Notes: generated by a model not told the origin, from the sequence alone. DNA of 64,000 nt from Cristatella mucedo (GCA_009760855.2 WPIO01000024.1:2358501-2422500), one strand, 5' to 3'; counted from the first letter of the stretch, positions 21,193 to 31,834 are shown. Translations and numbers: made by a program.

Positions 21193-21286
21193 CTTTCATT
21201 CCATAGTATGAAAAACGCTCGCAAAACTCTTGTCCGACGATAAAGAGTATGCTGGTAGGATATGTGTACTTCCCACATCTAAAGAC
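21193..21286 (-). CDS. Peptide transporter (SLC15-like) exon 3: TM1 with ExxERFxYY motif
   Basis: Encodes residues 46-76 plus one base of codon 77. The translation VFRCGKYTYPTSILFIVGQ then EFCERFSYYGMK carries the hallmark E-x-x-E-R-F-x-Y-Y motif of proton-coupled oligopeptide transporters in TM1 (E65, E68, R69, Y72, Y73), needed for proton coupling. It compares with GYPLSIFFIVVNEFCERFSYYG in human PEPT1. The acceptor CCTCCCCCAG ends at 21287 and the donor GTAAGC starts at 21192. No long open frame flags this exon; it was found by motif search. Confidence 0.93.
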
Positions 21287-21494
21287 CTGGGGGAGGGGCA
21301 AAGTCAAACCAGCATCAACGAGCGTCAGGCCATCGGAGCCAAGTTAGAGCAAGCATGAAAACTGAAGCAGGGCACTCAATACTGGACCAACTTGGCAGCT
21401 CACGAAAATTAAGACCTAAAGCTAAAGTGAAACGACCAATTATGACATTGACAAAGAGAAAAACAAGAGAAAAATTACTGTTGTGCATATGAAA

Positions 21495-21615
21495 TGACAC
21501 GATAATAACAATAACAATACATTTGTATAGTGCCCTCAGATAACTTAAATCTCTTTCCAGGCACGTTACACGTGCAATAATAACAATACACTTGATAAAG
21601 TAAGCCTGATCAAAT
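21495..21615 (-). mobile_element. One or two L2-A 3' tips
   Basis: AACAATAACAATACATTTGT is followed by GTGCCCTCAGATAACTTAAA, TCTCTTTCCAGGCACGTTAC and then a second ATAATAACAATACACTTGAT. This suggests a second, even shorter tip inserted next to the first. Decayed. Confidence 0.6.
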
Positions 21616-21619
21616 AGTT

Positions 21620-22435
21620 CGTGGTAACATGCATAATGTCAACATATAAAAGCCAGAATCACACTGTATCGAGGAAAACTTCAGAGTCAGTAATGGGCAT
21701 ACGAGCGTTTGACTTCAGGTTTGTATGGGCCTACAGCCATTTTGCCCTCAGTGGACACTTGATTTTAGAGGCAGATGCCGTTACCGGCTTCCATAATCAG
21801 TATTAAGAATTTGCCTCTGCTGCATACAGTCTATGTGTAAAAATATGCTGAATGCAGTACAGATATTGCAAGTACATATTTTAAAACTGCTTTTCGTTTT
21901 AGAATTCATTAGTAAACACTTTGAAAGTGCCTAAGTCAGTGAACATACGATCTGCTGCACTTGAATCGGGTGTAGATTCTCATGATTTCCTGTTTACAAT
22001 GTACACAGATTGCTAAAAAATTAGCAACTTTCCAAGGGCATTGCAAACCTACACAGTCGTTGTTATTTAAGGCTGGTACTATAAGACAACGAGGAAACTG
22101 CTTCTGAGACTTATATATCTTCTCTTGTTTTCTGACAATTTTACTACGAATTGAGCTATACACTTTCGAATGAGTGTTGGAAAGGTAAATTTTTAACTTC
22201 CATGTCACACCCGGTGTTAACAATGGTACTATAACATCAAAGCTAATCCAAGTTACTTAAGTTTGTTAACTAGCAAACTCTGAACAAAGAGCAATTTCTC
22301 GGACAACCATCCTAACATTGTATGCCATTCTAAGCAAATGCATCTAAATTGAACACATGGGTACTGCTCCGGTTGCCGGCGAATGACACCAGCCTCAAGC
22401 TTAGCCAGCACAGAATCAACTGCTTATAGCCTCAC
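21620..22435. other. Intron 2 sequence, nothing recognised
   Basis: AT-rich non-coding sequence with no recognised exon or repeat. Confidence 0.4.
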
Positions 22436-22441
22436 ACATAC

Positions 22442-22525
22442 AGTCTCACAATCTCTCTCTCTCTGTCTCTCTCTCTGTCTCTCTCTCTCTGTCTCTCTGT
22501 CTCTCTGTCTCTGTCTCTGTCTCTG

Positions 22526-22592
<67 letters not shown>

Positions 22593-22602
22593 CTCTCTCA
22601 CT
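22442..22602. repeat. (CT)n microsatellite
   Basis: CT repeats with regular TCTGTC interruptions in the first half, then pure (CT)n at about 22538-22592. Confidence 0.97.
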
Positions 22603-22834
22603 CTATTCCCTTATACACAGTCTCGACCCACACTAACATACAGTTATCTATGTAAGCCACAGCATCAAAACAAGTATCTGCAAGAATGGCAAGCGACTGT
22701 TTACTACTGTTATGATGCCGCTCCGTCTTGTCTGAATCAGGATCCAAGACTGAATGCATATCCCGAAAAGGCAATTTTAGATAAGGAGGTCTCGAACGAA
22801 CGAATACACCGGACACTGCCGCCGCAGCACTGAC

Positions 22835-22953
22835 CTTGTGCGGTGGTCGCAAAAGCAGCTGCTCTTGCGAAGCCCTGGCTTTCCCTTCATCGGCCTGACT
22901 GCTGCGGCTGCCGCTGCTGCCACCAGTCTCTGCTGCCATCAGCGGAGTCAGTG
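22835..22953 (-). CDS. Peptide transporter (SLC15-like) exon 2: hydrophilic N terminus
   Basis: Completes codon 6 and encodes residues 7-45, ending QEQLLLRPPHK. It is rich in Ser, Gly, Ala, Glu and Lys, like the cytoplasmic N-terminal tail of PEPT2 before TM1. The acceptor TGTTTTCAG ends at 22954. The donor GTCAGT starts at 22834, and phase 0 joins exactly to exon 3. Because sequence conservation is low in this tail, the call rests on splice sites, phase and position. An internal ATG at 22939-22937 is the alternative start if exon 1 is non-coding (35 codons from there). Confidence 0.65.
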
Positions 22954-23855
22954 CTGAAAACAGAAGAAGCCAGAGCGAGACGATTTCGCACGGGGCACGT
23001 GCCAGGACGAGTAGCCGAAGGGCTCGGTCGGCATCTAAGCATGGCGCCACAGCACACCTACAGCGGCTGCGGGCTAGTCACACGAGCCGGTCAAGCCGGC
23101 GACACGATCCGAGCCTGCCGCCGAGGCAGCGGTCTTTGCCGTCGGCTATCGGCAAGCGACTGCCTTGGACAGCACGAGCACTGCCGTCAATTATGCCGGC
23201 AGCGGCCACTAATCGCATGCAGAACAAGCTGCTTGCATTGAGTGCTCTAACGAAACCGAGCGTCACACCCTCTCGGCCGGCTGCTTGCAGTCCTCTATGT
23301 CATCGTTCGCCGGCCATTTTGCAGCGAAAACAGCTGCCTAGTAAATGACGGTGCATGAGGTGCCAACTTCGGTGCAACAACGAACGAGCCCAAGTCCATC
23401 ACGAGAAAACTAGGAGCCGATTGAGTTACCACCTGACTGCCCTGCACGGAATGCAGGCAGGCGCTAGGGTGAGCCGGCTGGGAGGGTGAGCAGGGGGCAG
23501 TTGGGGCTCGGGATAGCGCCAGCTGGCCCATGCTCAGGAATTTGGCTGCATATCGGACCCGGAGGCGAGAGCCAACAACACGGCTGCCACTCCCCCACAC
23601 ATACACATGACAAGGCTGGGCAACCCTGGCACGGCGCTGCAGCACCGATCGATCGCCAGTTCAGCGAGCAGCCGGCAGATCGCTTGAACGATTTCGGAAA
23701 GCGCGGCTGCTATCCATCTCTGCGAGTGGCGTTTTCTATTGGGGCTCAGGGGGGAGGTGCATCCACCGAGCAGCCAGCCAGCCAGTGGTCTGCTAGTCAT
23801 GCACTGGCTGGCCTCCCCCCCAGCTTAGCGATGGCTGTGGCGCAGTAGCACCCAC

Positions 23856-23871
23856 CTTCGTCTTTGGCCAT
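23856..23871 (-). CDS. Peptide transporter (SLC15-like) exon 1, coding part (tentative)
   Basis: A 16-base coding stub: ATG at 23871-23869 in good Kozak context (GCGTCATGG), giving MAKDE plus the first base of codon 6. It is followed by a donor GTGGGT at 23855. Splicing to the acceptor at 22954 keeps frame and gives MAKDEALTPLMAAETGG. The exon lies at the edge of the CpG-rich island, as expected for a first exon; its 5' UTR would extend to the right. The call depends only on the start context, the donor and frame. If wrong, translation starts at 22939. Confidence 0.5.
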
Positions 23872-24585
23872 GACGCCTTCCTTCTTTTAGCGACGGTACG
23901 GATAGAGCGAGGACGAGGAAGCAGAAGGTGCTCACTCTCCCTTCTTCCGGCAGCAGGATGCGGTCGGCCGCCGAAGCTCCCGCAGCGCCGGCCGGCGGAC
24001 GTGCCGGACGGTGCGGATGCGACGGACCGAGCACGCACGCGCGCGCACGTACGCTAGCGAGATTCGGCTTTTGCCGACGACTGGGGACTCGAGAGCGAGA
24101 GCACTGCGCAACGGCGAACTCGCTATCCTCCGCTGCGGCTTCGCTCGAGGTGTCTCCCACGTGCTGATGCCGAGGTCGCCGCCGACGCCGTTCAGCCGTC
24201 GGGTGCCGCCACAAGACGGCCGAAGCGGATCGCGAGCGGCGAATTGCGCGCGGCCAGCAGGTCGGCACATACGGCAGCTGGCGGCTGATGAGCGGAGCAG
24301 GCGGCCGGAAGCGCTGCACACGAGCCGTAGCGCGCCTCCGCCGCTCTCACCGCCATTGGCTATCCGGGTGCGGGCACGCCGTCTGGCTGTCGCGCTTGCC
24401 GGCTCGCGACCGGGCGGGTCTGACTCTCACGGAGGATCCGTCGCGGCGGTTTTATGGGCGCGCCAAGCCGCCGACCGCGCGGCCGCTCGATGCGGCGGGC
24501 GGGCAGGCGACCGCGTACTCCGCAGCTTTAGCCGCCCGGCCGAGTCTTGCGGGTCGCGAGCGCCGGCAAAGACGCCGGCAGCACC

Positions 24586-24794
24586 GGGCGGCGAGAAACG
24601 TTAGCTCGTACGGGCGGCGAGAAACGTTAGCTCGTACGGGCGGCGAGAAACGTTAGCTCGTACGGGCGGCGAGAAACGTTAGCTCGTACGGCCGGCGAGA
24701 ACGTTAGCTCGTACGGCCGGCGAGAAACGTTAGCTCGTACGGCCGGCGAGAAACGTTAGCTCGTACGGCCGGCGAGAAACGTTAGCTCGTACGG
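24586..24794. repeat. 26-bp GC-rich minisatellite in the CpG island, 8 copies
   Basis: Eight tandem copies of a 26-bp unit containing CGGCGAGAAACGTTAGCTCG. One copy (about 24691-24715) has lost an A. The first units have GGGCGG and the later ones GGCCGG at the unit junction. Each unit contains the palindromes AACGTT, CGTACG and (later units) CGGCCG, plus five or more CpGs. Confidence 0.95.
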
Positions 24795-25701
24795 CCGGGT
24801 GGTGTCCCATCTTGCCGCGTCCGAGGTCCGGCACCACAGAGCTGCCGTAGGACGCAGTGACTCGCAGTTCACCTCTCGCCCCGGACGCCCAGAGGACTCA
24901 CGGGCTAGGACTGCTGCTCGACGTGCTAGTCTCAGTTTCGAGGCCAGACCGTCAAGTTAGACAGCCTTTCGGTCGGCGGGACGCTGGCTGCGTTTGCGCA
25001 CCCAAAATCTCCGTCGCGCCGAGCGCAATCGGTAGGTGCGATTTGCAAAAAATTAATTCGCAGGTAATTATTGGCATTTTACCAGACGTTCGGCGCTCCC
25101 GTTTCGAAGTAGGCTGCGCGAAGAAGGAAACCTTTTTTGGTGCGGGGTGGATGAGGGCGCTCTTTCGTTTTTCTGGATATTTCAAAAGCAATTTCGTGGA
25201 ACGTGACTGTGGCGGGATCGGCTGAGTCACGCGAGACCGGCGGTTGTGCGGGCGCATTCATGAGCTGGGCCGCTGCCATTTGTTGGCTCATAAGAGTTCG
25301 CTCGCGCACCGACGCTAAACTCGTGTGGCAGCGAAAACGTTTTGAAACTCTCGCCCTACGCTTTCGGGTGATGTTGGGCTGGCTCTGACGCTGCGCGAAG
25401 CAGTCCGGCATTTCGGATACCACGAGACGGAAGCACTCGCTCGATATGCCGCCCCGCCCCCTCCCCCCCCCGGCCTCCGGCCCTGGTCACCCGCGGAAGC
25501 CATTTGCGCCGTGCAATATCACCGATCTGAACTGGCTACTGAATCAGACAAAGTGCTAAATCGGACAGACTATGACTCATATATTACACCGGTCTGCATA
25601 TCAGTTGTCTGTCATTTGTTATTATTTTCCAAATTTACATCACAAATGATGATTTATGGTGCATTTTGCTTACATTGGCATGGCACCCAAAAAGAATTAC
25701 C

Positions 25702-26868
25702 CCCGACAAAATAGCCACAAAAAATAGCCCCGACAAAAATGCTGCGACAAAAGAGTCCAATATGATGGAGATCGACCAACTAGACCCAACGAAAACGCCC
25801 AGAATAATTAAAAAAATATTTTTGCGAATCTGTGAGGTGGCCGTTAACTACAGCATAAAAAATATTCCATTACGGTAATGAAAAACAACTTTTTAAAAAT
25901 ATTTCTTATTAAATGAGCTAAAAGTGAAAATGAATCAGAAAATGTATTCTACAGAGTAACAGTTCAGTCAGCCCCGACTTAAGACTAGGAGGTGCGAACT
26001 CGGCCACGGTCACACACACACAAAATTGAAAATCAAAATAGATCCTAGCAAAAATTTTAAATCCGTGCGCGGTCAGTTAGATATGACAAGGCCGCACATA
26101 GTAGGGAGGAAACGAAGTCTGACACCGTCAGAACGTATCGTAGGAGAACGTAGCCAATACCATTCTCAAATTACGAAAAGTTGACTTATAATAGGTTTTC
26201 CGGTCTCTATCTAGTTGGTAAGTCGCGTCTGACTGTAAATTAAGATTAATTTATTAATTAAACTAATTGATCTATTCCACATTTTGTTCTTACGTATTTG
26301 TGCTTCCGTTTGCTGCCAAGTTATTTTCATCTTTTCACGGCACCGCTCCTGTCAACAGACCATTGATTGTCATCATCTATCGGAATTCAAACTCACTCGA
26401 AAACTGTGAAAGGATCAGGACCGAGTAGAGATCGATATAGCACGTTTCCAAGCCGAGAGCCAGCAAACCAGAAGCATCGATGGCGAATACGTGCAACTTA
26501 ATCGGCATCTTCAAACTCTTGTTCCAACCTACGGTGGCATTGAGTGTCTAGATTACCTCCGTAGACTCGCACACAATCTGAAAATCTAAATTTCTACTCA
26601 AATGATGTCAAAATATATCAATCTAAAGTTACGTGGAAATTTTTCGACTTGAATCTTTAACGTTTTACTCAAAAAATTTCCTGACCAATTTAATATTAAT
26701 TGGTTATTTATTTTTATTACGCATTTATTATGTGTTAATTATTTAATATTATAGATACTCCCAAAGTATCTATTTAATTGAGCTGTTTTGATAAGGCTAT
26801 TTTGTCTTAGACTGTTTTGTATGCAGGTTATTTTTAAGGGGCTGTTTTTCCTGGGCTGTTTTGTCGGG
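25702..26868. mobile_element. Terminal-inverted-repeat DNA element (non-autonomous)
   Basis: The left end 25702-25757 reads CCCCGACAAAATAGCCACAA then AAAATAGCCCCGACAAAAAT. The right end (26781-26868), reverse complemented, reads CCCGACAAAACAGCCCAGGA then AAAACAGCCCCTTAAAAAT. The two align over about 55 bp with an ACAAAAYAGCCC sub-repeat in each arm. The roughly 1.1 kb between them is very AT-rich with no transposase-like frame. Flanking duplications are unclear. A DNA transposon or MITE is the best reading, superfamily unknown. Confidence 0.6.
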
Positions 26869-27139
26869 TCACCGCTTTGGCAAGTTGGGGTTGGCAGATT
26901 TGGTTTACCTAAGATCGGGTGAACTTTAATGTTACCCATTGTGCATATATTGGCTTTCATTAGGTTTACCTGTTACAGTCACTTAATGACATACATGTTG
27001 TGTGTTATTTTTTGTAGAAAAATTAGCCATTTTTTCCTTGATGTAGTAGCTTAAATCAACGGGTATTTGTGATTTACAATGCTTAGGTTGTGAAAGAATT
27101 CTCTACATATATTCTGCTACATCTGTGCGACATTTTGAC

Positions 27140-29130
27140 AAAATAGGAGCAGCTACAGATTACTACATTCATTAAGCTGTGCTATCACGCCCACTGCAAA
27201 TGCAAACTGGGAGATCAAGATAAGACACAGGCACCACATGTGGCGTGCAAACCGTGCGTAGAAAATTTGAGACAATGGTTTCAAGGTCAAAGCAAATACA
27301 TAACATTTTGAATACCAATAATTTGGAGAGAAAAAGCTGACCATTGGATTTTTATTCTGCACCACTAACGTGCAGAGCTTCGGCACGAAGAATAAGAATA
27401 AAATTGCATATCCAGATCTACCGTCAGGATGAGATGCTGTACAGCACAGGGATGAGGTGAAAGTTCCTGGTCCACTTGTTACACTTGATATATTGACTGA
27501 CAGTGATTCAAAAACAACTGAAAGGTGAAATTTAGGACGACTATAATGTTCTCGATAATCCAACATATAAACTAATGTAATGTCACAATCTGATCGTGAT
27601 GACTTAGTAAGAGACTTTGACCTGCCCAAAGAGTCGGCTGAATTCCTTTGTTCAAGATTAAAAGAGCAAGATTTTCTTGCATCTGGGACTACATTTTTGT
27701 GGTATAGACGTCGTGCAAAAACATTTCTTTCGTACTTTTTGACAAAGGGTTCACTAGTCTATTGCAGCAACGTCGAAGGTCTAGTTAATCAAACGGAAAC
27801 TTGCTACGATTCAACTGGGTGGAGACTCTGCTGATTCATCGAACCGCAATTTAAAGGGATTTTTACTTCATATTTGAAGCAAACTTTCCTCTTTGCCGGC
27901 TGCACATTCTGCACAGATGAAAGAGATCTACGGAAACATGAAAATACTTCTCGGTGATATTAAATGTGATCAGGACCAGTGGCACATATGCCGCAATTTA
28001 AGAGTCATTTTCCTTCTGCTTGGACTTTAATGTGGCTGCCCAAACTATTCGTACTTTTTATGTCTCTGGGATAGTCGTGCTGATGCTCTTCACTTCCAAA
28101 AGAAAGACTGGCCAGAACGAAACCATTTTGTGCACGGGAGTGACTGTGGGCGCAACATCGCCACAGCATGTCGCCCCGCCCTAGCCTGACAGGGCAGGAG
28201 TGCATAACGCCTCTGCAGCCGGGTCCTCCCCACTGATGGGGGGGGGGAGGCGCGAGTGAATGGCCACTCGGTCATGCGATCTTTTCCTGCCGGCGCTTTT
28301 ATTCAGCTCTCGCAGTCGCGAGTGGACGTGTCGTCCGTCTCCGGCTCCCGCACACGTCGTGCACTGCCATTGAAGGGAAGAGCCAAGCGATTTCAATTAC
28401 ATCCTGTGGAGAGGTCAGTGGATTCGTTTACCATCGGTGCGTGCTGCACCGCAAACACGCTCGTCAACCTTCCGAGCGCTAAAAGTTGAAGACGACCCCT
28501 ACTTGAAAACGTTCGAGAGCCTCCTCTTGTCGACAGAAGAAAGTGCCACTTTCTCCTTTGCACAGACAGCTTGGACAAATTAAAAGCTATGTTAAGGCCT
28601 TAAACCAAGGCGGTGATAACTTTTAAGTACTTACAAGAAATGTTTCCTCAAATTAGCAGGCAAAGATAAAAGCTGGCATTTTTGTTTGTCCACAGAATAG
28701 AGAATTGTTCAAAGGCACACAGTTTACATAAACAATTACTCTGTTAGAGTTGCAGGCGTGGAATATATTTAAGTCTGTGGTAGAGAACTTTTTCTGGAAT
28801 CTCAAGTCTGTTGACCGCACGCGAATCGTTGAGTACATGATTCAGCAATACTTGAGTACATGATTATACGCGGCACTTGGCCACAGAATGTAAAGATACA
28901 TTTTCTAAATTATCACCTTGACTGTTTCTCAAAAAAATTAGCAGCATTCACCGAGGAGCAGGGTGAGAGGCTGCATCAGGACATATGTAAAATGGAGCGT
29001 AGATATCAAGGGTGCTGGAATGTTAGCGATGATTGTCGATTACTGTTGGAGCTTGAAGCGCCTCAATCCAGCTGCTGAGCAGAGAAGACAGTCAAAGAAG
29101 AGAGGCAGTTTAAAAGAATTTGACTAAATC
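27140..29130 (+). pseudogene. Decayed copy of an uncharacterised multi-copy gene family
   Basis: Broken reading frames on the plus strand line up in order with a family of uncharacterised proteins that I recall as repeated in many arthropod, cnidarian and other invertebrate genomes. Pieces: KLGDQDKTQAPHVACKPCVE (about 27210-27270), IPIIWREKADHW, KNKNKIAYPDLPSG, SDRDDLVRDFDLPKESAEFL (27580-27660), DSSNRNLKG, NYSYFLCLWDSRADALHFQK then KDWPE (about 28040-28110). After an insertion follow GQIKSYVKALNQGGDNF (about 28570-28625), KIKAGIFVCPQNRELFKGTQ (about 28665-28725), NIFKSVVENFFWNLKS, and the C-terminal EEQGERLHQDICKMERRYQG (about 28950-29015). At least four frameshifts or stops and a roughly 370-bp insertion. 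Function of the family is not known to me; its copy number suggests a mobile element protein. Confidence 0.72.
28190..28560. other. GC-rich insertion inside the pseudogene
   Basis: The two halves of the decayed gene should be separated by roughly 90-120 bp but are about 430 bp apart. The extra DNA is GC-rich (G-run at 28238-28247, many CpGs), unlike the AT-rich gene remnant. It has no L2, SINE or satellite signature of this window. Confidence 0.5.
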
Positions 29131-29175
29131 AAAGAACATTAATGTATAAATTGTACATAAACTAGATGATATTGT

Positions 29176-29267
29176 TAATAAAAGATTGTAAAAGCTTTAT
29201 GTAGTGCATGCGAAAATATTCTAATAAAAGATTGTAAAAGCTTTATGTAGTGCATGCGAAAATATTC
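29176..29267. repeat. 46-bp tandem duplication
   Basis: Two identical adjacent copies of a 46-bp unit starting TAATAAAAGATTGTAAAAGC (29176-29221 and 29222-29267). It lies just 3' of the decayed gene and includes an AATAAA-type polyadenylation-like signal in each copy. Confidence 0.95.
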
Positions 29268-29824
29268 TAAAAATTTTAATTGTTAAAAATTCCAACGTGC
29301 TTGATAATAAAAGAGTTGCAGATTTTGAAAGAGCATACCGAAATTTGCTTGAATCGCCTATTAGATTGAAAACAATTGAAGAAAAGTTTTCATTTGCAGG
29401 GAGGCCAGTGTAACTAGTGGTTTCTGAATTGAGACGGTTAGGAGCCGATGGTGCGACAATCTACGATCAAGGCAGCACAGAAGCCAAAGCTACGCATTAG
29501 GCGAGAAGTTGGAGCTCCAGGAGTCGAGAGCTCATTTGAACTGTAGGCTTTGAGCCGTACGAGAGTTGCTCCGTTGTTTGCAGGCCGGTCTTTGTTGCTG
29601 CCTTCGTGTACCGCTACTGTCGGCATACCTGAGTGCATTGGTGTTACACCTAGAAGTCGCTAGCCACGGTTCAAAGGTGGGAGGCTTCGTTAGTTGTCGC
29701 TCGTCGGCTGAGACTAGCGCCGTTATGAGCGCTGCTGTTGCTGCGACGCTTGCTGCCTGGTTCTTTCAGGACGAGGAGGCCGCCCGCCAGCTTCTAGCAT
29801 CGGCTTCGATATTCTGCCACTCAG

Positions 29825-30580
29825 TGGTAGATCTGAATCGTTCGGCTGCACCTCGAACCTGTGGAGACTGTGCCATCAGCTCCTGTGCTCCCAAAGCCTG
29901 GAACTCGCAGTAGTCCGACAAGACATCTCTGCAAACCCTGACTTGATACCTTCAATAAGGAAACTAAGAACCCGATTTTTCGCTACAGCATTTGCTCTGT
30001 CCGTGTGGACTGTCGTTTATGCATTTACGGGAGCTGAAAAGTTTGCAGTTTATCACAAATCTGTAGACATGCATTCTTTTCCGCTAAGGCTTGTCGGTCT
30101 TGAACACCGAACAGTTGCCACATTACACCACTTCTCATTGACATGCGCTGGATCCCAATCAAGCAGCGTATCGACTTCAAGATTCTGTCTCTCACTTTTA
30201 GGTCCTTGATTAGTGCTTTGCTTTGCCCTACCAGTGCAAACTGCTTTCCGAACAGGCTAGGCATCATACCGACAAGTTTTTAAGCTGTACCTGTAGGCGA
30301 CATCAAATCATTTGAAGACCGTGCCTTTCTATCGTTTGCTGCCAAAGCCTGGAAACTCCAGACTGACATCACGCCATCCCCTGACTTCGTGACCTTTAAA
30401 AAGAAACTAAAAACTTCCTCACAGCATTTACTGAGTCCGTGTGAATTGTATTGTGTACGTGTGTATGCCTGCTATCGCTGTGCATGCAATCACTAACCAG
30501 TGTAGCAAGCGTCCCCCACTTGAAAGAGATTATAGTAGTTATCTGACGGTTCTATAAAAATATCTTCTTATTATTATCAT
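29825..30580 (+). mobile_element. L2-A LINE relics (two overlapping 3' fragments)
   Basis: 29870-30020 shows GCTCCCAAAGCCTGGAACTC and an RTRFFATAF-like C terminus. 30075-30480 then shows the earlier block (CATTACACCACTTCTC, CCAATCAAGCAGCGTATCGA, CTCTCACTTTTAGGTCC), a second AAAGCCTGGAAACTCC and a tail ending TTCTTATTATTATCATG. The repeated order means two copies, or one with an internal duplication. Both heavily decayed. Confidence 0.65.
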
Positions 30581-30639
30581 GTTAAGTGCCAAGACAGACA
30601 TTGAGTTCTCTTAGGGCTTAATACAAATTGTATTTGTTA

Positions 30640-31135
30640 TTTTTTATAGGCGTTTTAGATACGCTAAAAACCTGCAGAACTGCTCTCTAAGCCTGCCAGC
30701 GCCTTCCTCGAAAACTGGCAGCCGCCGGGAAGGACTATCAGGCTTTTGCCGGGGGGAGGGGAGGTTCTACAACGAGATTTCTTAGTGAATGAGTCTGGAG
30801 TCACGGTGGCAGGCCAGCTTCGCCTTTCAGCTACCCATAGAAGGCTTTTGTTCCCGCAGCCTTTCCTTAACTTCAAGGAGACCTTGCATAATACCCATCA
30901 ACTACGATTCATCATAAATAAACACCGCGAAGCTCCAACTACGATTGTACATTTCACAGCACGTTTTTCGTAGAGGGTGCGTCTCAAGAATTACAGCTAA
31001 ATTGTATATTACATTATCTTTATGCTATATATCATTAGCTTTATGCTTCCACATTTTCGACCGCACCACTAAGTTGTAGCCCAGCAGTATGACCGTGAGA
31101 TATCCGCTTGCAAGCCGGAGTGTATGCAATGCTAT
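30640..31135. other. No feature recognised
   Basis: Intergenic-looking sequence without gene or repeat signature. Confidence 0.4.
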
Positions 31136-31139
31136 TGAG

Positions 31140-31315
31140 CTGATATGCCTGCGTCTTAGCCTAGCGGTGAGGCGCTCGCGCAATTCACGACCCGTGTAGC
31201 GAGTTCGAGTCACGCTGCTCACACCATTCTTGCCTACTGTAAGAGGGTAATAGCCGTGAAGGCTCTTCTGCCGCTATGTAAGTGAGACCTTTGAGTCGGC
31301 TGATCTTTGCTTTAG
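31140..31315 (+). mobile_element. SINE-1
   Basis: A box CTTAGCCTAGCGGTGAGG and B box AGTTCGAGTC (about 31200-31209). A shortened body with GTAATAGCCGTGAAGGCTCT and the tail TCTGCCGCTATGTAAGTGAG ... TGAGTCGGCTGATC. Box A fits the consensus TRGCNNAGYNGG well. Confidence 0.75.
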
Positions 31316-31439
31316 TTTACGTGGCCATCTTGTGCAAGTTCACTTTGGAACACCACATGGAGATTTTTTCAAGAGTCTATGTGATGTAGGCTGGCCAAGC
31401 TTATATAGAGTTACGCTTTCCAGTTTCCGAGTATCGCTA

Positions 31440-31832
31440 GGTTAGCCAATAAGTAGGTGCTGCATGGATACCACAATCAAGTTGGTCCATGCATTTGCAG
31501 CATCGCATATGGACTCCTGCAACTCGCTATTTACAGATCTTCTTTATGTTGCAGCTAGAGCCTAGAGATGCCTCAAAGCTCTACAGCTAGCTTGTCTGAC
31601 GTGAGCGTCGCAGTCGCCACACTTCACCGCTTCTCGCCGACCTGCACTGGCTTCCAATCAAGCAGTGATCGGCTTCGATGTTTTGCCGCTCTCTTTTAGG
31701 TCCCTTCATTCTCTTGCACCAGCCTACCTACCAGAACTACTCCCCAATCAAACTATGCGCCACCCACTTATCTGAATCAAGTCGTTAGCTTTACCTCAGA
31801 CTCAATGACCACCGTGCGACTTGTAGGTAGTT
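31440..31832 (+). mobile_element. L2-A LINE relic
   Basis: Plus-strand fragment of the RT C-terminal region: AAGTTGGTCCATGCATTTGC, GTGAGCGTCGCAGTCGCCAC, GCCGACCTGCACTGGCTTCC and CCTTCATTCTCTTGCACC. No intact frame. It meets the next, oppositely oriented copy tail-to-tail at about 31835. Confidence 0.7.
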
Positions 31833-31834
31833 AA

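Larger units (their letters stand above)
23690..25500 (-). promoter_or_regulatory. CpG-rich island, likely promoter of the peptide transporter
   Basis: A dense CpG/GC-rich stretch at the 5' end of the transporter gene, in sharp contrast to the AT-rich DNA beyond 25.5 kb. On the minus strand a CCAAT-box-like AGCCAATGGCGG lies at about 24351-24362. It is upstream of the proposed exon 1, with no clear TATA box, fitting a CpG-type promoter. Open frames such as 24011-24604 (plus) are composition artefacts. Whether the island also starts a plus-strand transcript cannot be told. Confidence 0.6.

Noticed and set aside
24011-24604. A 197-codon open frame in the CpG island
   Set aside because: GC-rich DNA has few stop codons. 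The product is Arg/Ala/Pro-rich with no domain, and it overlaps the minisatellite.
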